From a bacterium (GTDB taxonomy: Bacteria > Spirochaetota > JAHITG01): a stretch of DNA of 5,704 bases. The notes under the pieces were generated by a model. It worked only from the letters and a program-made list of their open reading frames with translations, searched no databases and was not told the origin of the DNA. Positions 1-5,653 of the stretch are shown in pieces. The position numbers and the translations under genes are program-made. Numbering within the stretch: position 1 is the first letter of the stretch; each line of letters begins with the position of its first letter. The DNA is taken from NCBI GenBank assembly GCA_028711675.1, contig JAQTRT010000207.1:1-5704 (forward strand), written 5' to 3'.

Positions 1-594
1 GCACGCGTGGGCGGATATTATCATGATATCGGTAAACTGGAGAACCCGGAATATTTCATTGAGAACCAGATAGGGGAGGAGAGTAAACATACCCTCCTGA
101 AACCCAATATATCCTGTTCCATCATCAAATCCCATATCAAATACGGTATCGATGTGGGATTAAAATTAAAACTGCCCGAAGAGATCATTCATATCATGAG
201 AGAGCATCACGGTACCACCATGATCCATTATTTTTATAAAAAATCCCTTATGGACAAAGAGACGGAAAAAATGAGTAAAGAAGACCTGATCGCCATTTAC
301 CGTCATGACGGACCTCTGCCCAGCTCGAAAGAATCTGCGATTATCATGCTGGCTGACGCGGTGGAAGCAGCTACCCGTTCCATAAAAAAGCCCTCCTTCT
401 CGCGTATCGAGACTATCATCCGGGAGATCATGAACGCCCGCTTCCTCGATGGCCAGTTAAATGACTGCCCCCTGACATTAAAAGACCTGGAAAGAATAAC
501 GGACAGTTTCATCCAGTTCCTCTCTGCCATGTACCATACCAGGATAGAATATCCTGACAAAGATGAGATAAAGAAACTGGAAAATGAATATTAA
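1..594 (+). CDS. pgpH: PgpH-type 7TM-HD cyclic-di-AMP phosphodiesterase, C-terminal HD domain (5' truncated)
   Basis: The reading frame is open from the first base, so the gene starts upstream of the window. The GTG at base 7 lies inside the domain and is not a real start. The visible 197 residues are most of a cytoplasmic HD-hydrolase domain of the 7TM-HD family. Counting from the first codon, the metal-binding motif YYHDIGK is at 6-12, the family signature YFIENQ at 18-23, EHHGTT at 68-73 and MLADAVEAATRS at 116-127, which matches the usual MLAD-EAA-R block. In characterised members (PgpH of Listeria) this domain hydrolyses c-di-AMP to pApA at two metal ions. The extracellular and membrane parts would be encoded upstream and cannot be checked. 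The last 11 bases overlap ybeY, an arrangement common for these two genes. Family assignment is secure; nucleotide specificity is inferred. Confidence 0.93.
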   Translation, partial: ARVGGYYHDIGKLENPEYFIENQIGEESKHTLLKPNISCSIIKSHIKYGIDVGLKLKLPEEIIHIMREHHGTTMIHYFYKKSLMDKETEKMSKEDLIAIYRHDGPLPSSKESAIIMLADAVEAATRSIKKPSFSRIETIIREIMNARFLDGQLNDCPLTLKDLERITDSFIQFLSAMYHTRIEYPDKDEIKKLENEY

Positions 595-1072
595 TATCCA
601 AAATCAGTCGAAATTCCTGAAAAAGATCCCGGTACGGACCATACATATCCTTGTCCAGAAGATACTGAAGGATGAGAAACAAAATCCACATTCTTTGTTC
701 ACACATTTTTTTATGAACACATCTGTGCAAAAGATGGAAATTAATATATTTTTCATTGATAATAAGGCCATGAAACGGTACAATGAACGCTTCTTCCGAA
801 GAAGGAGTGCGACAGATGTGATCGCTTTCTCTATGCTGGAAGGGGAGCGAGTAAAATTTAATCCTGTCCTGGGGGATACGCTCATTAACTGTGAGATCGC
901 TTATCAGAGATGCAAGCTGTATCAGAATACTTTCCGTGAAGAAGTGCTTCTTTTATTGATCCATTCCGTCCTGCATATCCTGGGGTATGAACATAAGGAC
1001 CCCCAATCCATCATGCGGAAAAGAGAGGCTGTATATTTTCAGATGGTAAAGAAAAGAAGATATGTATTATAA
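584..1072 (+). CDS. ybeY: Endoribonuclease YbeY, 16S rRNA maturation factor
   Basis: YbeY is a single-domain zinc-dependent endoribonuclease that takes part in 16S rRNA 3'-end processing and ribosome quality control in the cytoplasm. The 162-residue product has the usual length. The three zinc-binding histidines are at H127, H131 and H137 within HSVLHILGYEH, giving the family spacing H-x3-H-x5-H. The upstream motifs are also present: TDVIAF at 77-82 (usually TDVLSF) and LGDTLINCEIA around 96-106 (usually LGDIVIS-E-A). A basic FFRRR segment precedes the TDV motif. Small departures are Ser128 where Gly commonly follows the first histidine, and Ser83 where Pro is usual after the TDV motif. The ATG lies 11 bases inside the preceding HD gene, and its own stop overlaps recO by 11 bases, so translational coupling is likely. 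The identification is firm. Confidence 0.96.
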   Translation: MNINIQNQSKFLKKIPVRTIHILVQKILKDEKQNPHSLFTHFFMNTSVQKMEINIFFIDNKAMKRYNERFFRRRSATDVIAFSMLEGERVKFNPVLGDTLINCEIAYQRCKLYQNTFREEVLLLLIHSVLHILGYEHKDPQSIMRKREAVYFQMVKKRRYVL

Positions 1073-1835
1073 AGATTCCGGCATTATTCTGAACTCCTAC
1101 CATGCTGCGGAAGCGGATAAGATCGCCACTGTCCTTCTTCGCCAGCACGGTAAAATGAACCTGGTCTTCAAAGGTGTTAAAAAATCAAAGAGCCATAAAT
1201 TGAATTCAGCGGACATCGGGAATCTTGTGGAACTCCTGTTTTACAGGAAGAATGAACACCAGCTCCCCTATGTACGTGAGATCGTAGTAAAGAACCATTT
1301 TTATAAACTGAAGAAAGATTATACCAAGTTCCTTTATCTTAACTTGATCAGTGAATTATTCCTTTATATCTCCCTTCCCGGCGATGTCAACCAACCGCTG
1401 TATAACTTCTTATTGAATATCCTGATCCGGTTAAAGGAAATAGAATACCGGTCCATCCCTGTATTTCTTGTTTTCATATTATATAAACTGGTCCAGCTCC
1501 TGGGGATCATGCCGGAATTTACTCAATGCGGGAAATGCCGTCGCTCTTTTCACACGGTCTATTACAATAAACGTGATAATGATTTTTACTGCGAACGCTG
1601 CTCAACAGGCTTTCAGGATGACCTGATTCCGATCACCCCGTCCCTACAGCAGGATATCCAGAAAGTACAGGCCTGTACAATAACAAGCCTGGACCGTCTG
1701 CGTCTACCGGCTCAAAGAGAAAGTATCCTTATTGATATATTTTACCACATCCTGTGCCGATATTTGAACAAGGATTTGCGGTCTTATCCCATTCTTGAAG
1801 AGATGATGAAAAATGAACATATTGCTCATTGCTGA
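1062..1835 (+). CDS. recO: DNA repair protein RecO
   Basis: RecO is the recombination mediator that, with RecR, loads RecA on SSB-coated single-stranded DNA and anneals complementary strands. The 257 residues match the usual length of about 240-260. The N-terminal OB-fold begins directly at the start codon with YYKDSGIILNSYHAAEADKI, the usual GIVL-x-E-D pattern. It is followed by HGKMNLVFKGVKKSKSH (29-45), which matches the family's G-K-x-G-R-x-K-S region. The helical C-terminal domain carries a four-cysteine zinc site at C156/C159 and C177/C180. Because the OB-fold starts so close to the ATG, an upstream start is unlikely. A purine-rich stretch (AAGAAAAGAAG) just before the ATG could act as a ribosome binding site. 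The 3' end overlaps the metallophosphoesterase gene by 23 bases. Confidence 0.95.
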   Translation: MYYKDSGIILNSYHAAEADKIATVLLRQHGKMNLVFKGVKKSKSHKLNSADIGNLVELLFYRKNEHQLPYVREIVVKNHFYKLKKDYTKFLYLNLISELFLYISLPGDVNQPLYNFLLNILIRLKEIEYRSIPVFLVFILYKLVQLLGIMPEFTQCGKCRRSFHTVYYNKRDNDFYCERCSTGFQDDLIPITPSLQQDIQKVQACTITSLDRLRLPAQRESILIDIFYHILCRYLNKDLRSYPILEEMMKNEHIAHC

Positions 1836-2565
1836 TATTCATTCCAATTTACCGGCCCTGGAAAGTGTTTTTAATTTTATCCAGATGAAGAATATAAAAC
1901 CGGATAAAATTTTTATTTTAGGAGATATCGTCGGGTATGGCCCTTTTCCCAATGAATGCCTTGAATGGATTAAAAAGCTGAAAACGGATTTTATCGTAGC
2001 CGGGAATCATGAATGGGCTGTACTCAATAAATTGGATATCAATAAATTTAATTTTAATGCACGGGAAGCGATCTTGTTCACTCGAAAGGTCCTGACAAAG
2101 GAGAACCATGAATTCATTTCTCAATTGGGTGAATCTATCAGTTATAAACTGGAAAATGTCGATTATCTGGCCGTCCACGGCAGTCCGAGGGACCAGATCA
2201 TGGAATATATTCTAAATGGTATCATCGCAAAGGTAAACATCGACTACTCCAGGGGAAACGTGACCTTTTTCGCCCATACACATGTCCCTTTTATTTACTA
2301 CAAAGAAGAAAAAAAAGTATATGAGATCATGATCACTGGACAAATGAGCGTCAAGATCGATCTGAACTTTAAATATCTGATCAATCCCGGTTCTATAGGG
2401 CAGCCGCGGGACCATAATCCCATGGCTTCATTCTGTATCCTGGATACTGTTAACCAGGAATATAATTTTTACCGGGTCCCTTATAATATCGAACACATGA
2501 TGAAATATATGGATAAATTTGACCTCCCGGTCTTTCTGAGCAAGAGGCTTCTGTATGGCATCTAA
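1813..2565 (+). CDS. ApaH/YfcE-like metallophosphoesterase
   Basis: This is a cytoplasmic calcineurin-like phosphoesterase of 250 residues with the full two-metal site: D8 and H10 (ADIHSN), D38 (GDIVGYG), N65 and H66 (GNHE), H122 (VHGSP), and H155/H157 (AHTHVP). The C-terminal block NPGSIGQPRD at 191-200, followed by a short ASFCILD strand, is typical of the bacterial branch annotated as a metallophosphatase related to ApaH/YfcE (COG0639-like). Members hydrolyse phosphodiesters or phosphomonoesters in vitro, but physiological substrates are mostly unknown. A nucleotide substrate would fit the nearby c-di-AMP hydrolase, but that is only a guess from position. Its ATG lies 23 bases inside recO, preceded by the purine-rich GAAGAGATGATG, and its end overlaps the HU-like gene by 11 bases. 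No signal peptide or membrane segment is seen. Confidence 0.93.
   Translation: MNILLIADIHSNLPALESVFNFIQMKNIKPDKIFILGDIVGYGPFPNECLEWIKKLKTDFIVAGNHEWAVLNKLDINKFNFNAREAILFTRKVLTKENHEFISQLGESISYKLENVDYLAVHGSPRDQIMEYILNGIIAKVNIDYSRGNVTFFAHTHVPFIYYKEEKKVYEIMITGQMSVKIDLNFKYLINPGSIGQPRDHNPMASFCILDTVNQEYNFYRVPYNIEHMMKYMDKFDLPVFLSKRLLYGI
2542..2547 (+). promoter_or_regulatory. Ribosome binding site of the HU-like gene
   Basis: AAGAGG lies seven bases upstream of the ATG at 2555, inside the end of the metallophosphoesterase gene. It is one of the clearer Shine-Dalgarno sequences in the window, and it supports this ATG as the start although it lies within the upstream gene. Confidence 0.6.
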
Positions 2566-2863
2566 AATAACGTTGAACGATATCATCCGGTATATGAGCG
2601 GTCACAGCGTCTATTCCCAACAGGAAATCAGTAAATTCATCAATATAATACTTGATATCTTTAAAAATTCCTTTAAAAACCGTTGTTCTGTGGAATTACG
2701 GGGATTAGGGACTTTTATCACGAAAGAGCATAAACCGAAATATATCCAGCTTAACACAAAAATAATTGACAGTAAAAATCATTTTGTTATCTTATTTAAA
2801 GAGAGCAGTGAATTAAGTAAAAAGATCAATCCATCGCCCCAGTATCCCAGGAATGGGAAATAA
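2555..2863 (+). CDS. Divergent HU/IHF-family DNA-binding protein
   Basis: The 102-residue product fits the HU/IHF fold, whose dimers bend DNA and compact the nucleoid. An N-terminal helical pair (roughly 6-42, with YSQQEISKFINIILDIF as the dimer helix) leads to VELRGLGTF at 46-54, the family's GFGTF hallmark. The C-terminal LFKESSELSKKIN at 80-92 matches the usual FKPSKELKKAIN. The DNA-binding arm is odd. Where family members have G-R-N-P-x-T-G-E, this protein has KYIQLNTK (62-69). An ungapped alignment then puts Gln at the intercalating proline, and no arginine remains in the arm. A tail of about ten residues (PSPQYPRNGK) extends past the usual end. DNA bending may therefore be weak or altered. 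The fold assignment is good; which HU/IHF subtype it belongs to is unknown. Confidence 0.85.
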   Translation: MASKITLNDIIRYMSGHSVYSQQEISKFINIILDIFKNSFKNRCSVELRGLGTFITKEHKPKYIQLNTKIIDSKNHFVILFKESSELSKKINPSPQYPRNGK

Positions 2864-2872
2864 GACCATTCC
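2850..2872 (+). repeat. Inverted repeat spanning the HU-like stop codon
   Basis: GGAATGG at 2850-2856 and CCATTCC at 2866-2872 are perfect complements, separated by nine bases that contain the TAA stop of the HU-like gene. In RNA this could form a small 7-bp hairpin. No U-run follows, so it does not look like an intrinsic terminator. It could slow RNA decay or tune readthrough into the next gene, or it may be chance. Confidence 0.35.
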
Positions 2873-2901
2873 GGATTCAATAGAGAGGATCAATAAAAAG
2901 A

Positions 2902-3066
2902 ATGGGTATAAATATAAAATTATTTAAAATCTTGGCGTGTCCTTTATGCAAAAAAAAAGTGAGCTATGATAAAAAAAATCAAAAATTAATCTGCCCAAAA
3001 TGTAAACGGAAATACCCTATCCGCCAGGGTATCCCCATCATGCTCATCAATGAAGCAGAACGCTAA
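2902..3066 (+). CDS. Trm112-like zinc-ribbon protein (UPF0434/YcaR type), 54 residues
   Basis: This short gene encodes 54 residues that match the bacterial Trm112-like family along their whole length. LACPLCKKKVSYD at 11-23 and LICPKCKRKYPIRQGIPIML at 29-48 reproduce the family pattern LACP-C...L-C--C---YPI--GIP-ML, and EAER ends the protein as expected. C13/C16 and C31/C34 form the predicted zinc site. In eukaryotes Trm112 activates RNA and protein methyltransferases; the role of the bacterial short forms is largely unestablished. An in-frame TAG at 2881 limits how far upstream the gene can begin, and this ATG is the only standard start consistent with the motif. AGAGG at 2884-2888 is a rather distant ribosome binding site (13 bases). 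A9 (2950-2958) and A8 (2971-2978) runs lie within the gene. The lipid kinase gene follows after six bases. Confidence 0.9.
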   Translation: MGINIKLFKILACPLCKKKVSYDKKNQKLICPKCKRKYPIRQGIPIMLINEAER

Positions 3067-3072
3067 GGCTTT

Positions 3073-4032
3073 ATGAGCAGAGCTGGAATAATGGATTTAA
3101 AAAATATTTTTAAATTTCTTTTTAAAGGCAAAAAACCTATATTCCAATCAGCATATATTATCATCAATCCTGCTGCAGGAAAACAGCAGATCAAGTGGTT
3201 CCTGAAATCAGCGAAAAGTTTCCTGAACAGGCTGAATATCCGTTATGATTATGCCCTGACCCGGGCTCCCCGCCATGCCACCAAACTAGCTCAAGAGGCA
3301 GTGAAAAAAAAGTATGATATTATTTTTGCCGCCGGCGGGGATGGGACCATCAATGAAGTGATCAACGGCATTGTGGATTACGGCGGTATCCTGGGGATCA
3401 TCCCCCTCGGCACTGTTAATATACTGGCTATGGAAATGGGGATCCCGCTGAACCCTGTCCGGTCGTTGAACATACTGCTGGAAGGGCAGATCGAAACCAT
3501 CGACCTGGGTAAGTCCAATAACCAATATTTCGTGCTTATGTCAGCCTGCGGGATCGATTCCTATACCATTTACCGGGTGAATCTGAAATTGAAAAAATAT
3601 ATCGGTCCCTTCGCCTATATCTTTGCCGGCTTGTACAGTTTGTTTAAATATAAACCTAAAAAGATAATCATCGATATCGATAACCACCGTATCGATGAGA
3701 TCGGGTATTATGTTGTGGTAGAAAATATCAGTGCTTACGGCGGAAAGTTAAAAATGACCCCTTATGCTCAATACAATGACGGATTGCTTGATGTCTGTAT
3801 TTTTAAACGTTACGGTCTGTGGGATGTATTCCGTTATTTTATTGGTATCGCTCTGGCCAAGCATATCGAGTATCCCGACGTCATTTATTACCAGTGTAAA
3901 CAGATCAAGATGCATTCCCAGGAAAATGTCCTCCTGCATACGGACGGAGAACTGGTGGGATCATTGCCCGTTTCGATCTCGGCTGTCAAGAAAAAATTAA
4001 AAATATTGGTACCGCGGCCTTTAAATAAATGA
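3073..4032 (+). CDS. YegS/DagK-type diacylglycerol/lipid kinase family protein
   Basis: This is a soluble or membrane-associated kinase of the DAGK catalytic-domain family, which phosphorylates diacylglycerol, sphingosine-like or related lipids using ATP. In the 319 residues the order is: IINPAAGK (30-37, nucleotide-binding strand and loop), GGDGTINEVINGI (88-100, the catalytic GGDGT motif), PLGTVNILAMEMGIP (111-125), the C-terminal sandwich domain with DGLLDVCIF (236-244), and HTDGE (289-293), which holds the conserved DGE. All key motifs look intact. Two starts are possible: the ATG at 3073 (TAAGG four bases before it) and an in-frame ATG at 3091 (GGA four bases before it). Both precede the domain, and the first is chosen because it follows the previous gene tightly. 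The 3' end overlaps the next gene as ATGA. Substrate is not determined by sequence. Confidence 0.94.
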   Translation: MSRAGIMDLKNIFKFLFKGKKPIFQSAYIIINPAAGKQQIKWFLKSAKSFLNRLNIRYDYALTRAPRHATKLAQEAVKKKYDIIFAAGGDGTINEVINGIVDYGGILGIIPLGTVNILAMEMGIPLNPVRSLNILLEGQIETIDLGKSNNQYFVLMSACGIDSYTIYRVNLKLKKYIGPFAYIFAGLYSLFKYKPKKIIIDIDNHRIDEIGYYVVVENISAYGGKLKMTPYAQYNDGLLDVCIFKRYGLWDVFRYFIGIALAKHIEYPDVIYYQCKQIKMHSQENVLLHTDGELVGSLPVSISAVKKKLKILVPRPLNK

Positions 4033-4739
4033 AAAAAATTTTCCTCTTGTTATTACTACTGATACGGCTGGATCTTTGGGCAGGTATTCAAACATGGAAA
4101 GAAAAAAACATCGTTCTGTGTTATGAAAAAGAGGTGAATCCTTTTACGGTCGAATACATCATGAACCTGGCTAAAATCATCGATCAGAATTTCAGGCAGA
4201 ATCAAAAATATTCGGGGGATGCGCCTTTAAATATTTATATCTATGAGAGTACAGCTAATTTCATGCGGGAACGGTCCTCCATGTGGTGGCAAAATTTTAT
4301 AATAAGGTCCAATGTAATTTATTTGAATAATGTTAACCTTATGCTGGAAAAAAATTTCCTCCAGACATTGATGAAATATCTGATATACCGTGTACAATTT
4401 AGCACCCTTTACGGTGATAAAGTTCCTGAATGGGTCATGACCGGCATTGCTGTTTATTATACGGATAAGAATTTATTTCCCCCTCATAATATTAAATTCA
4501 GTAATTTTCAGGAAATCATCGACCGGATTCACGGATATAAAACCACAGAAGAACTGGACCAGATCAATCATTACTATTACAGAGCCGTCAAATATATCTT
4601 TGATAATTACAAAGAGGATCCCTTTTTCCAGATCATGGGGCAATCGAATAACTTCGATGAATGGCAACAGAATTTTTTTAATTTAACGGGGATAACATAC
4701 AATGAGTTCATCCAGAACCTTCTGATACATCTAAACTGA
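4029..4739 (+). CDS. Secreted peptidase-MA-like protein lacking the zinc site (probable pseudopeptidase)
   Basis: The 236-residue product begins with a clear signal peptide: MKK, then a hydrophobic run of Ile, Phe, Leu and Arg to about residue 18, with LWA-G as a plausible cleavage site. There is no lipobox cysteine near the cut. The mature part resembles gluzincins of the peptidase-MA type: a beta-rich start with LNIYIYES (67-74), a helix LQTLMKYLIYRV (111-122) where active relatives carry HExxH, then VPEWVMTGIAVYY (132-144) where they carry P-W-x-x-EG-A-Y, and a closing helical segment ending GITYNEFIQNLL. At the aligned sites the two His and two Glu are replaced by K116, Y117, Y120 and T138, so zinc hydrolysis is unlikely. 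It starts within the kinase stop (ATGA), with no obvious ribosome binding site. The family call is a motif-level inference; the secreted nature is well supported. Confidence 0.68.
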   Translation: MKKIFLLLLLLIRLDLWAGIQTWKEKNIVLCYEKEVNPFTVEYIMNLAKIIDQNFRQNQKYSGDAPLNIYIYESTANFMRERSSMWWQNFIIRSNVIYLNNVNLMLEKNFLQTLMKYLIYRVQFSTLYGDKVPEWVMTGIAVYYTDKNLFPPHNIKFSNFQEIIDRIHGYKTTEELDQINHYYYRAVKYIFDNYKEDPFFQIMGQSNNFDEWQQNFFNLTGITYNEFIQNLLIHLN

Positions 4740-4746
4740 ACCACCT

Positions 4747-5634
4747 ATGGAAAAAAAACAATATTTAAATGAATTCAGCCTGATCGAAATCATTAACCTG
4801 GCTTATCTTCTGTTTTTACTTATTCTCGCGGCTCTGGTTTTTATACTAAAGATCAATACTGATATTATCAACGGGATCGCTCTGTATATCGCCCTTATCC
4901 TTATGATTTTTTCCATCCATTATCTGCGTTTTAGAAATATCATCCATACGAATTACTATAATATCTTTTATTTATGTATCATTCCTCTGGTTTTCAATAG
5001 TATGCAATATGTCGTCCCTTATCTTTTTAAACCTGCCGATGTGTGGTTGAGCCAAGTGGAAAATACAATCATGTTCGGCTTTCTGCCATCCTTGTATTTC
5101 CAACATACTATCTCACAAAATTCCTTGCTTAATACAACACTCATGATCTCTTATGTGATCTATTTTTTTCTTCCTGCCTTTATCATTTCCTATCATTTTT
5201 TTTCCAAACAGCGCAGGTTGATCCTTAAGGATATCCTGTATATCACGCTTGGTCTTTATTTTTGCTATATCGGATATATCTTTATTCCTGCTTTTGGCCC
5301 GCGATTTTATTATCATTATGATGTTCAATTGGCGGGAGGTAAGATATTCAATTTTTTCATGACATTTATCAACATTACCGAAAAGAATAAACTGGACGCC
5401 TTTCCCTCTGCCCACATTGAAATGGCCTGTATCATCCTGTACCTGATCAGGAAGAATAAATTTTTATTCTTCCTGCTGCTGGCCGAGTTTATCGGTATCT
5501 TCCTGTCCACGATCCTGTTACGTTTCCATTATATCATTGACATTTATGCCGGATTCCTCTTTTTTTACCTAGCGGTTAAAATAGGTAATAAGCTTGAAAA
5601 AAAGTTTAACCATCCTTTTGGTCCTGATTCTTGA
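4747..5634 (+). CDS. PAP2-superfamily integral membrane phosphatase or phosphotransferase
   Basis: This 295-residue protein has roughly six to eight hydrophobic segments (about 14-34, 40-60, 70-90, 132-150, 159-181, 239-258 and 262-279) and the PAP2 active-site motifs near the C-terminus. GPRFY at 184-188 supplies R186 of the first motif, AFPSAH at 218-223 supplies S221 and the acid-base H223, and RFHYIIDIYAG at 259-269 supplies R259, the nucleophile H261 and D265. The lysine usually found seven residues before the first-motif arginine is absent (F179). GPR plus a His-Tyr third motif recalls the inositolphosphotransferase-like (Aur1-type, PAP2_3) branch more than simple phosphatidate phosphatases, but that is tentative. 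Such enzymes act on lipid phosphates at the membrane surface. The ATG is seven bases after the previous stop, and CCACCT occupies the place of a Shine-Dalgarno sequence, so translation probably depends on coupling. Confidence 0.9.
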   Translation: MEKKQYLNEFSLIEIINLAYLLFLLILAALVFILKINTDIINGIALYIALILMIFSIHYLRFRNIIHTNYYNIFYLCIIPLVFNSMQYVVPYLFKPADVWLSQVENTIMFGFLPSLYFQHTISQNSLLNTTLMISYVIYFFLPAFIISYHFFSKQRRLILKDILYITLGLYFCYIGYIFIPAFGPRFYYHYDVQLAGGKIFNFFMTFINITEKNKLDAFPSAHIEMACIILYLIRKNKFLFFLLLAEFIGIFLSTILLRFHYIIDIYAGFLFFYLAVKIGNKLEKKFNHPFGPDS

Positions 5635-5653
5635 TCTGGATATAGCACTATAA

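Noticed and set aside
7..9. GTG as the start codon of the HD-domain gene
   Set aside because: The frame is open to base 1, and the codons before GTG (Ala-Arg) continue the conserved approach to the YYHDIGK motif, so the gene is simply cut by the window edge.
2853..2927. Short frame of 24 codons starting at the ATG in GGAATGGG and overlapping both the HU-like and Trm112-like genes
   Set aside because: It has no recognisable motif and overlaps two well-supported genes, so it is probably chance.
2902..2930. TATAAATATAAAAT as a promoter -10 region for the lipid kinase gene
   Set aside because: It lies inside the Trm112-like coding sequence with no matching -35 box at proper spacing. The AT-richness reflects Lys and Ile codons.
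303..5510. Open frames on the minus strand opposite the main genes, and short plus-strand frames inside the kinase and peptidase-like genes
   Set aside because: Each lies within a gene with clear family motifs in another frame, none shows a conserved motif of its own, and several have improbable composition. They are shadows.
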